From DASWJZ01 sp050728815 (GTDB lineage: Bacteria; Pseudomonadota; Alphaproteobacteria; Rhizobiales; Afifellaceae): a stretch of 12,100 nucleotides of DNA. The notes below the pieces were generated by a model. That model was not told the DNA's origin. It saw only the letters and a program-made list of their open reading frames with translations, and did no database searches. The stretch is from positions 1-12,100 of the forward strand of contig JBOHKB010000293.1 of assembly GCA_050728815.1 (NCBI GenBank), read 5' to 3'. Below, piece by piece: positions 7,022 to 12,100 of this stretch (position 1 is its first letter; each line of letters opens with the position of its first letter). A program made the translations under genes and the position numbers.

Positions 7022-7885
7022 TTACCCCACCGGCTCTCGCTGCGCCGTGTCTTTGTGCCAGAACACAAGGCGGCGCTGGATCCAGATCACCATCCAGAAC
7101 GTCGCGAGCCCGAGCAGGCTGAGATAGAGGATCAAGGCGAAGACGCGGGGCGTGTCGAGCTGGGATGCGGCGGTACGGATGAGATGACCGAAACCCTGGC
7201 CGCCCCCCAGGAATTCCGCGGTGATGGCGCCGGCGACGACGCCGATCGAAGCGATCTTCACCCCTGTGAAGAAATGCGGCAGCCCGGTTGGGATCTTTAG
7301 CTTGATCAGCGTCTGCCAGCGACTGGCGCCCATCGTCTTGAACAGCATCCGGGCGTTCTCGTCGGCGGCGTGCAGGCCTGCGGCCGTGCCCACCACGACC
7401 GGAAAAGTGGCGATGAACGCGGCGAGCGCGACCTTTGAGGAGATGCCGAAGCCGAGCCAGGAAATGAAGAGCGGCGCGAAGGCGACTTTCGGCATCGTGT
7501 CGATCGCGACCAGATAAGGAAGCACCGCCCGCTCTCCGATCGAGGTCTCGCCGACGATCGTTCCGAGCGTGAAGCCGAGCATGACGGCTATCGCGAAGCC
7601 GACGAGAACTTCCTGCGTCGTGATCCACAGCGAGGGAAGGAGATAGCCGCCGCTCGTCAGATTCTTGCCGACCACCACCAGCTCTTGCGCGGTTTCCCAC
7701 GGTGACGGCAGGATGATCTTCGACACGATCTCGAACTCGTGGACGAATTGCCAGATTCCCACGAAGGCGACGAAGATCACGGCCATTGCCACCGATCGCG
7801 GGACACGATCGATCCAGGAATCCTGCTCCGACCAGACTGTATGGTCGGGCGCGGCGTCGTTATTCGCGGCTGTGGCGTACGTCAT
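7022..7885 (-). CDS. ABC transporter permease, SsuC/TauC-type
   Basis: Inner-membrane subunit of the importer encoded with the two upstream genes. The 287 residues have a cytoplasmic N-terminus of about 30 residues and some six hydrophobic segments (about 32-49, 91-112, 120-145, 151-171, 208-226 and 246-270). The BPD_transp_1 coupling loop is at 178-203 (ARMLFKTMGASRW...KIPTGLP, invariant Gly186). The motifs DTMPKVAFAPLF (129-140) and AEFLGGGQGFGHLI (223-236) are characteristic of the nitrate/sulfonate/taurine/pyrimidine permease group (SsuC, TauC, ThiX). The ATG overlaps the ATPase stop by four bases (ATGA), so translation is coupled. The substrate cannot be read from the permease. Confidence 0.9.
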   Translation of the reverse strand: MTYATAANNDAAPDHTVWSEQDSWIDRVPRSVAMAVIFVAFVGIWQFVHEFEIVSKIILPSPWETAQELVVVGKNLTSGGYLLPSLWITTQEVLVGFAIAVMLGFTLGTIVGETSIGERAVLPYLVAIDTMPKVAFAPLFISWLGFGISSKVALAAFIATFPVVVGTAAGLHAADENARMLFKTMGASRWQTLIKLKIPTGLPHFFTGVKIASIGVVAGAITAEFLGGGQGFGHLIRTAASQLDTPRVFALILYLSLLGLATFWMVIWIQRRLVFWHKDTAQREPVG

Positions 7886-8700
7886 AGGAAGGCTCCCCTG
7901 TCGAGCTGGTCGCGGATGCGGTCGACCAGCCGTCCGAAGCGGGATTCGGTCATCATGTGGAGAGTGCGCGGCCGCGGCAGGTCGATCGGCACTGAATCGA
8001 CAAAGCGACCCGGCCGCGGAGACATCACGTAAACGATATCGGAAAGAACGACCGCCTCGGGAATGGAGTGCGTGACCAGGAACGATGTCGCGCGTCGCTC
8101 CATGCAGATCCGTTGCAGCTCCATGTTCATGAAGTCCCGGCTAAGCTCGTCGAGTGCGCTGAAAGGCTCATCGAGCAGGAGCACGGCAGGCTCGGTGATG
8201 AGCATTCGGCAGATCGCGGTCCGCTGCGCCATGCCGCCCGATAGCTCGTTTGGATAGACCTGCTCGAAGCCGGTCAGGCCGACAAGCTCGAGCAGCGCCT
8301 TGGCATCCGCGTGCTTGGCGCGCGCCGCTCTCTTGCCCTCGCGGATTTCGATCGGCAGGACCACGTTCTCGAGCGTGGTTCGCCACGGGAAGAGCGTCGC
8401 CTGCTGAAACATCATGCCAATCTCGCGGCGCGGGCCTGTCACCGGCACGCCCTCGAGCACCACGCTTCCCTGGGACGGAGGCATGACGCCCGCCATGATC
8501 TTCAGAAGCGTTGACTTGCCGCACCCGCTCGGCCCTATCAGGGCGGAGAAGCTGCCTTCGTGGAGCACCAGATCGACGCGCTCGAGCGCCTGCACATTGC
8601 GCCGCTCGAAGCGCTTACTGACGCCGCGCAGTTCGTATACCGGCCGGCCTGCGAGGCCGGCCGGTTCTTCAGCCGCAGGCAAGTCTGCAGCTATGTTCAC
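7882..8700 (-). CDS. ABC transporter ATP-binding protein, SsuB/TauB-type
   Basis: ATPase of the same importer. The 272 residues show Walker A GPSGCGKST (56-64), Q-loop in MMFQQATLFPWRT (96-108), signature LSGGMAQR (153-160), Walker B VLLLDEP (173-179), D-loop SALD (181-184) and switch His211 (VTHS). The Met in LSGGM and the FPWRT sequence are hallmarks of the SsuB/TauB/NrtD group. There is no long C-terminal regulatory domain. The start is not certain. I took GTG at 8700, whose G is shared with the stop of the binding-protein gene (TAGTG); a GTG at 8721, inside the upstream gene, is the alternative. No good ribosome-binding site precedes either. Codons 12-20 lie within a perfect 12-bp inverted repeat (8639-8665). 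Confidence 0.88.
   Translation of the reverse strand: MNIAADLPAAEEPAGLAGRPVYELRGVSKRFERRNVQALERVDLVLHEGSFSALIGPSGCGKSTLLKIMAGVMPPSQGSVVLEGVPVTGPRREIGMMFQQATLFPWRTTLENVVLPIEIREGKRAARAKHADAKALLELVGLTGFEQVYPNELSGGMAQRTAICRMLITEPAVLLLDEPFSALDELSRDFMNMELQRICMERRATSFLVTHSIPEAVVLSDIVYVMSPRPGRFVDSVPIDLPRPRTLHMMTESRFGRLVDRIRDQLDRGAFL
8639..8665 (-). repeat. Perfect 12-bp inverted repeat with 3-base loop at the binding protein / ATPase boundary
   Basis: ACCGGCCGGCCT and its exact reverse complement AGGCCGGCCGGT are separated by GCG. The repeat lies 35-62 bases inside the ATPase gene and, in mRNA, just downstream of the binding-protein stop codon. Eleven of the twelve pairs are G-C or C-G apart from the A-T ends of each arm, so the hairpin should be very stable. 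No U-run follows, which argues against a rho-independent terminator. Such hairpins between a binding-protein gene and its membrane partners (as with malE-malF) can protect the upstream mRNA and lower downstream expression. Its role here is inferred. Confidence 0.75.
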
Positions 8701-9722
8701 TACATCGTGTCCGCGTTCCACATCTCCACGAACTCGTTCGAATAGGCTTCGGTCAGGTTGGTCATCGGCGCTTTGAGGCCGCCGGACTCAACCAGTGTGT
8801 TGTGCCAGGTTTCCCAGTTCGCCGGCGGCTGGTAGCCGTAGCCCTCGGCCTGGTCGCCGATGTCCATCTTGGTGAGCAACTGGTCGAACAGCGCGTTGGC
8901 GAGTGCTTTGTCCTCGCCCTCCTGCGGGTTGCCGGCAGCGGCGTGGGCGAGCGTGGCCTCGCGATTGGCCGGATCCATGCCGAATTTCAGCCCGCGCGTG
9001 ATCGCTCGGCCGAAGCCCTCGATCACGTCCCGATTCTCCTCGATGTAGCTGCGATAGGCCGCGACCCCGTTTCCGAAATAGGCCTTGAACTTGTCGGGCG
9101 TGATTTCGCGCAGGGTCAATCCGCGCGTGGTCATGATTGCCGCGTCGCTCGTCGCCGCCGCATAGGCCTCGATGTCGCCCCGCTCGAAAGCGGCTGCGGC
9201 GGTCCCGCCATCCCCGACCGGCAGGAACGTATAGTCGGTACCCTCGGTAAGGCCGGCGTCCGCGAGGATGGAGCGCGCATAGCCCACCTCCGCGCCGTCG
9301 GCGGTTCCGACGCCGATTGTCTTGCCTTTCAGATCGGCCGGCTGCTGGTAGTCCGACTCCGCGCGAACCACGATGCCGAAGATGCTCTTGGGGTTCAGAT
9401 TGTAGATGAAGACGACATCTTCGCCGCGTTCGCGGGCAGCGAGCAGCGGCGCCGGGCCGGGAAGCCCGATCTGCGCCTGTCCCGCCGACATCGCCTGCAG
9501 GACCTGCGACGATCCGTCGACGGCCTGCACCGTTACTTCGAGGCCCTCGTCAGCGAAATAGCCCTCGCCGATCGCGACCCACACGGGAAAGATGTTGAGC
9601 GCGGATGGGTTGGGAGTGATGAACGTGATCGGTTTCAGGTCCTGAGCGCCGGCCAACGAGCCGGTGAACGCGAGACCCGCGACTATGCTGATCGCCGCGC
9701 CAAATCTGGCGAATCTCAACAT
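8700..9722 (-). CDS. ABC transporter periplasmic binding protein, NMT1/SsuA-like
   Basis: Substrate receptor for the importer. The 340-residue precursor has a signal peptide: basic start MLRFARFG, hydrophobic core 9-22, and probable cleavage after SLAGA at residue 26. The mature protein has the NMT1/THI5-like layout. It opens with ITFITPNPSALNIFPVWVAIG (32-52), then GYFADEGLEVTV (54-65), a first-lobe GQAQIGLPGPAPLLAA (81-96), ADLKGKTIGVGTADG (129-143), and a hinge region with FERGDIEAYAAATSDAA (179-195). Relatives bind sulfonates, taurine, nitrate, hydroxymethylpyrimidine, riboflavin or aromatic acids, so the ligand is open. I see no TPP or FMN riboswitch upstream, so there is no support for a thiamine- or riboflavin-related ligand. 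The ATG at 9722 has AGGAGGA eight bases upstream. It is the first gene of the three-gene operon. Confidence 0.9.
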   Translation of the reverse strand: MLRFARFGAAISIVAGLAFTGSLAGAQDLKPITFITPNPSALNIFPVWVAIGEGYFADEGLEVTVQAVDGSSQVLQAMSAGQAQIGLPGPAPLLAARERGEDVVFIYNLNPKSIFGIVVRAESDYQQPADLKGKTIGVGTADGAEVGYARSILADAGLTEGTDYTFLPVGDGGTAAAAFERGDIEAYAAATSDAAIMTTRGLTLREITPDKFKAYFGNGVAAYRSYIEENRDVIEGFGRAITRGLKFGMDPANREATLAHAAAGNPQEGEDKALANALFDQLLTKMDIGDQAEGYGYQPPANWETWHNTLVESGGLKAPMTNLTEAYSNEFVEMWNADTM

Positions 9723-9730
9723 TTTGCATC

Positions 9731-9737
9731 TCCTCCT
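9731..9737 (-). promoter_or_regulatory. Strong ribosome-binding site of the NMT1-type binding protein
   Basis: AGGAGGA on the minus strand, eight bases before the ATG at 9722, is close to ideal. It is much stronger than anything before the ATPase GTG, in keeping with the excess of binding protein usual for these importers. Confidence 0.7.
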
Positions 9738-9772
9738 GCTGGATTGAGTTCGGCTTCTGACGGCCGCCGCGA

Positions 9773-9801
9773 GGATGCACGAATGCTTTCCGGCCTGTCA
9801 A
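9773..9801 (-). promoter_or_regulatory. Possible promoter of the NMT1-type importer operon
   Basis: On the minus strand TTGACA (9801-9796) is followed after 17 bases by GCATCC (9778-9773). The -35 is perfect and the -10 poor, as is common in Alphaproteobacteria. It would give a leader of roughly 45 bases before the start at 9722. Evidence is the hexamer and its position only. Confidence 0.3.
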
Positions 9802-9960
9802 AAGACCATTTGCCTGCCTTGCAGGAACTCATGGCGCGGGCCGAAGGCACGGCGAGCGCCGTTCGCCGCGTGAATCGCTCGATTTCTTCATGGCGTTGGC
9901 GACGTCAGTCTTCGCCGGAGGAGGGCGGGGGCGTCCGAACCGCGAGACTGGAAGCGCGAA

Positions 9961-10010
9961 GCGGAAATAGGAAAGGCGCCGCTTGGACGAGCCAACCGAC
10001 GCCTCCCTAT
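9961..10010 (-). terminator. Terminator-like long hairpin
   Basis: On the minus strand GGCGTCGGTTGG (10003-9992) pairs with CCAAGCGGCGCC (9986-9975): 11 of 12 positions pair (one G-U), around a CTCGT loop. The tail TTTCCTATTT follows. An outer ATAGG/CCTAT (10010-10006 with 9971-9967) can lengthen the stem. It could end the hydratase operon transcript or the candidate RNA. The tail is pyrimidine-rich rather than a pure T-run, so efficiency is doubtful. Confidence 0.35.
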
Positions 10011-10152
10011 CAGCCCTGGTTCTGTGGCTCCACACCTTGCGGTGCGCCGCCGCATCGCCTGGGTCTGAACCTGAGCGCCTCAGCGCTGAAGTCCCAGGCT
10101 CCGGCGTGCCCTTTCGGACCCGCCGGCCCATCGAACGGTTTGCCCGCCGTTC
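9964..10152 (-). ncRNA. Candidate structured RNA, family not recognised
   Basis: Five helices can be drawn within 190 bases, 5' to 3' on the minus strand. (a) GAACGG/CCGTTC, 10152-10147 with 10138-10133. (b) CCGGCG/CGCCGG, 10126-10121 with 10106-10101, continuing past a G-A mismatch to a GAAA tetraloop at 10115-10112. (c) GCCTGGG/CCCAGGC, 10099-10093 with 10063-10057. (d) A 6-bp stem with a GCAA tetraloop at 10040-10037. (e) A long terminal hairpin, 10010-9967. GGTTC (10071-10067), inside the loop of (c), can pair with GAACC (10022-10018) outside it, giving a possible pseudoknot. GNRA loops occur only when read on the minus strand, and the last hairpin is followed there by a pyrimidine-rich tail. 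It could be a small RNA or a leader upstream of the importer. It does not match 4.5S, RNase P, tmRNA, TPP or cobalamin elements. Confidence 0.3.
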
Positions 10153-10413
10153 ATGGAGCACCGGCCCGCCTGGCCGCCGCGCGTCGCATTGCTGCGCCGC
10201 GCAGCCCTCCAAACGGCCCGCGAAGCATTCCGACCCTCCGAGGAAGACCGGCGCGGGCGAGAGATCCGAACGTGCTGTCCGACTTGCCCTTGCCGAACCG
10301 TTCGCCCTCTCACGGTTGGGATGCTCGCTGAAAAAGGCCGGGCCGTCGAGAGCGGAATATCGTCCTGTGTGAAATCTGGGGATTGCGGGACTAAGCCCGG
10401 CTCGGCGTGTCGC

Positions 10414-11121
10414 TCAGGGCGCGAAGCGGACCGAAACGTTTCCGAGCCCGTCGACGTGGTGGACAAGTTCGCGGTCGCGCGAGTCGAGAAAAAGCGGCGG
10501 CGTGACCGCGCCCGCGATGATGAACTCTCCGGCGGCCAAGCGCTCGCCATGGTGCGCGAGTACGTCTGCCACATGGCGCACGATGGCGACGATCCTTCCG
10601 GTGTTTGCCTCCAGCGCGGACTGGCTGGCGACCTCCTCGCCGTTGCGGATAACGTGCGCGCGGAGCCCGGTGACGGACCCGCCGCTCCGCGAGCGGTCGA
10701 GCGCGCCGACGATCACGTGCCTGTGGTAGATGTTGCCGGAAAGGATCGTCTCGACGCGGTCGGGGGCCGGGTCGAGGTTGGCGAGCTCGATCGCGGGGGC
10801 AAGTCCGGCGATCGCCGCCTCGACCGTCGCATCGCTGGCGTCGCCGGCGAGGTCGTCTTCGATATGGACGGCGAGTTCCGGCTCGCCGACGGGATGGGTC
10901 CAGCCCTTGAGCGAAACCGCATCGCCCGACTGCAGCAGGCCGGCGCTAGTCAGGAATCCGATGAGGGGCGCGCTCGTCCCGAGCTTCTCCATCGCCGCCT
11001 TCGCGCCGAAGCCGACCTTCCAGCCGATCGGCTTTTCGCCCGCCGCGATCCTTCGCTTGCGCAGGGCGAATTGGGCCGCCATGCCGGCGGCGACGCGCGG
11101 ATCGTTTACATCCGGGCTCAA
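10414..11121 (-). CDS. MhpD/HpcG-like 2-oxo-alkenoate hydratase (FAH superfamily)
   Basis: Probable cytoplasmic, divalent-metal-dependent hydratase of the 2-keto-4-pentenoate / 2-oxo-hept-3-ene-dioate hydratase group. These enzymes add water to the enol product of aromatic ring-cleavage pathways. The 235 residues show GWKVGFGAKAAMEKLG (33-48) with Lys35, metal-ligand candidates Glu80 and Glu82 in GEPELAVHI, Glu112 in APAIELANLD, and SGNIYHRHVIVG (128-139). The Glu-x-Glu plus distant Glu arrangement matches E. coli MhpD Glu106/Glu108/Glu139. It is about 30 residues shorter than MhpD, mostly at the N-terminus. An in-frame stop 13 bases upstream leaves TTG at 11121 as the first possible start; AGAGGG seven bases before it supports it. 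It is the third gene of its operon, 12 bases after the cupin. The substrate is unknown. Confidence 0.85.
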   Translation of the reverse strand: MSPDVNDPRVAAGMAAQFALRKRRIAAGEKPIGWKVGFGAKAAMEKLGTSAPLIGFLTSAGLLQSGDAVSLKGWTHPVGEPELAVHIEDDLAGDASDATVEAAIAGLAPAIELANLDPAPDRVETILSGNIYHRHVIVGALDRSRSGGSVTGLRAHVIRNGEEVASQSALEANTGRIVAIVRHVADVLAHHGERLAAGEFIIAGAVTPPLFLDSRDRELVHHVDGLGNVSVRFAP

Positions 11122-11128
11122 ACGAAGG

Positions 11129-11134
11129 CCCTCT
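11129..11134 (-). promoter_or_regulatory. Ribosome-binding site supporting the TTG start of the hydratase
   Basis: AGAGGG on the minus strand, seven bases before TTG 11121, overlaps the stop of the cupin gene by one base. It favours the TTG over the first in-frame ATG at 11082, which would remove 13 residues. Confidence 0.5.
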
Positions 11135-11538
11135 CAGTGACCGACTTCATATCCGGCGGCCTCGAGCGATCCGGCGCCGCTCCAGCCCCAGATGAGCAGC
11201 GCGTCCTCGTCCGAGGTGTTGCGGAAGCCGTGCCAATGTCCGCGCGGCGTGAACACCACGTCGCCCTTCGTCGCCGGCTCCTCGCCGTGGTCGGTGAAGA
11301 TGATGCCGCTCCCCGACATGACGACGAGGAATTCGTCGCAATGAAAATGGCGATGCTTCTCGTGGCTGGCGCCCGGCTTCATCACGGTCCATCCGAAGGT
11401 GAGCTTGTCCGAGCCGCAGCTTGCCTCGTCGATCAGGAAGCGCACCTGCATGTCGATCCACCCGTCCTCGCGCTTCAGTCCCTGGACGAGCGGCACGTCC
11501 TCGACGCGCGTGCGGTACGGCTTCGGCTTGGCGCTCAC
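11134..11538 (-). CDS. Small single-domain cupin protein
   Basis: A 134-residue cupin (double-stranded beta-helix). Motif 1 is KPGASHEKHRHFHCDEFLVVMSGSG (54-78), with metal-ligand candidates His62, His64 (or His66) and Glu69. Motif 2 is GDVVFTPRGHWHGFRN (92-107), with Pro98, Gly100, His103 and Asn107 matching the PxGxxHxxxN pattern. A complete histidine/glutamate set suggests a bound metal and either a dioxygenase, isomerase or sugar-binding role; the sequence does not decide. No DNA-binding domain is fused. The start is GTG at 11538, overlapping the dehydrogenase stop as GTGA, which fixes it. It lies between a dehydrogenase and a hydratase, so a catabolic enzyme is more likely than a storage or regulatory cupin. 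Confidence 0.85.
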   Translation of the reverse strand: MSAKPKPYRTRVEDVPLVQGLKREDGWIDMQVRFLIDEASCGSDKLTFGWTVMKPGASHEKHRHFHCDEFLVVMSGSGIIFTDHGEEPATKGDVVFTPRGHWHGFRNTSDEDALLIWGWSGAGSLEAAGYEVGH

Positions 11539-12100
11539 TTCAGCATCCCTCCCAGGCGGCGATAGACTTCGTAGACAGTGACGAAATCGCGGTGATCGAT
11601 GCCGAGCCCTCGGCATGCGTTCAGCATCTCGTTGGCGGCGGCGCCGAGCGGGGCGGGCACGCCGCTCTTGCGGGCGAGATCGAGCGCGAGCAGCATGTCC
11701 TTCTGCTGCAGCGTCACGTTGGCGAGCGCTTTTTCGGGCATCCTGCCGTCGAGGATGAAGGGGCCGCGGTAGCCCATCACGGGCGACGCCACCACTGAGT
11801 TCAGCATTGCTTCGACCGCGATCTCGCGCTTGACCCCGCCCTTCTCCGCGAGCGCGACGGCCTCGCAGAAGGCGACCATCTCCACCACCAGGCACATGTT
11901 CTGCGCGACCTTCATGCGCACCGCCTTGCCGCGCTCGCCGATGTAGAGGGCCTTTCGGCCGATCGCGAGGAAGAGCGGCTTCATGCGCTCGAAGACCGCC
12001 TCGTCGCCGCCGACCATGATCGAGGCGTTGCCGGCCTTCACCGTCACCGGGCTCCCGGAGATCGGCGCATCCAGCATCACCCGGCCGGCGGAGGCAAAGG
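11535..12100 (-). CDS. Beta-hydroxyacid (3-hydroxyisobutyrate-type) dehydrogenase, C-terminal part
   Basis: The visible 187 codons are the C-terminal two thirds of an NAD(P)-dependent beta-hydroxyacid dehydrogenase; the NAD-binding Rossmann start (GxGxxG) lies beyond the right edge. Visible family motifs are DAPISGSPVTVKAGNASIMVGG (the substrate-binding SG motif, about 11 residues in), then MKVAQN, the catalytic lysine helix KxxxN. These are followed by the all-alpha C-terminal domain ending in GLGIDHRDFVTVYEVYRRLGG, with the common D-F-V-x-V-Y element. The family oxidises or reduces 3-hydroxyisobutyrate, tartronate semialdehyde, 6-phosphogluconate-like and sulfolactaldehyde-type substrates; the specificity is not clear here. 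The gene comes first in the visible operon and its TGA overlaps the cupin GTG by four bases. Confidence 0.87.
   Translation of the reverse strand, partial: FASAGRVMLDAPISGSPVTVKAGNASIMVGGDEAVFERMKPLFLAIGRKALYIGERGKAVRMKVAQNMCLVVEMVAFCEAVALAEKGGVKREIAVEAMLNSVVASPVMGYRGPFILDGRMPEKALANVTLQQKDMLLALDLARKSGVPAPLGAAANEMLNACRGLGIDHRDFVTVYEVYRRLGGMLK

Larger units (their letters stand above)
9723..10413. other. Gene-free interval between hydratase and importer operons
   Basis: About 690 bases without a convincing protein gene. Long open frames cross it on both strands, but they are arginine-, proline- and serine-rich, show no recognisable motif and lack good ribosome-binding sites, as expected of GC-rich non-coding DNA. 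Its middle part (about 9964-10152) is dense with inverted repeats and is listed separately as a candidate structured RNA. The part next to the importer (9723-9801) holds its ribosome-binding site and a possible promoter. In 10153-10413 I see no clear feature. A minus-strand GGCCCGGCC followed by TTTTT (about 10345-10331) lies about 70-80 bases beyond the hydratase stop; its stem is too short to call a terminator. Confidence 0.6.

Noticed and set aside
10057..10075. tRNA T-arm-like sequence GGTTCAGACCC on the minus strand
   Set aside because: The flanking bases do not form a 5-bp T stem and no acceptor or anticodon arm can be placed around it.
10101..10126. 4.5S signal recognition particle RNA, suggested by a GGGTCCGAAAGGG hairpin
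   Set aside because: The conserved asymmetric loop (AGCAG opposite GUCAG) is missing; only the tetraloop hairpin is similar.
9723..10152. TPP, FMN or cobalamin riboswitch upstream of the NMT1-type importer
   Set aside because: The conserved TPP (CUGAGA with the GAACCUGAU-type second half in order), FMN and B12-box elements are not present on the minus strand.
9829..10212. Minus-strand 127-codon frame in the intergenic gap
   Set aside because: Arginine- and serine-rich composition without motif, no ribosome-binding site, and it crosses the strong hairpins of the region.
8802..10331. Long plus-strand frame covering the binding protein and the gene-free gap, including a possible short protein from the ATG at 9784
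   Set aside because: Most of it is antisense to the binding protein. The part in the gap becomes Pro/Arg/Ser-rich and motif-free, with no convincing ribosome-binding site before 9784.

Overview
The window is GC-rich chromosomal DNA, with nearly every protein closest in style to Alphaproteobacteria, most likely Hyphomicrobiales (Rhizobiales). The support is the pyruvate carboxylase sequence type, the codon bias toward G/C at third positions, and tightly packed operons with 4-8 base overlaps. No species can be named from the sequence alone. I see no tRNA, rRNA, CRISPR array, transposase or phage gene. Twelve of the thirteen genes lie on the minus strand; only one, at 6313-6972, is on the plus strand.

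Layout, read in the direction of transcription on the minus strand from the right edge. (1) 12100-10414: an operon of a partial beta-hydroxyacid dehydrogenase, a small cupin (GTGA overlap) and an MhpD-type hydratase (12-base gap). It looks catabolic, but the substrate is unknown. (2) 10413-9723: about 690 bases without a convincing gene. It holds several strong inverted repeats that fold best as a minus-strand RNA with two GNRA tetraloops and a terminator-like last hairpin. (3) 9722-7022: a complete three-gene ABC importer of the NMT1/SsuABC/TauABC type (binding protein, ATPase, permease), with a perfect 12-bp inverted repeat just inside the ATPase gene. (4) 6313-6972, plus strand: a carboxymuconolactone decarboxylase/AhpD-like protein, convergent with the permease and divergent from the next gene. 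(5) 6103-4592: trehalose-6-phosphate synthase OtsA. (6) 4533-1914: the molybdate importer ModABC. (7) 1856-1287: an Ogt-type O6-alkylguanine-DNA alkyltransferase. (8) 1201-1: the N-terminal 400 codons of pyruvate carboxylase, running off the left edge.

How the genes fit together: ModABC is a self-contained molybdate uptake system. OtsA makes trehalose-6-phosphate for osmoprotection, but no otsB phosphatase is in view. Pyruvate carboxylase is the anaplerotic enzyme giving oxaloacetate. The right-hand third (dehydrogenase, cupin, hydratase, then the NMT1-type importer and the AhpD-like protein) reads as a possible uptake-and-degradation locus for a small organic compound. That link is inferred from adjacency and family, not shown. 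Most of the window is ordinary core metabolism; the structured intergenic region at about 9964-10152 is the least explained part.
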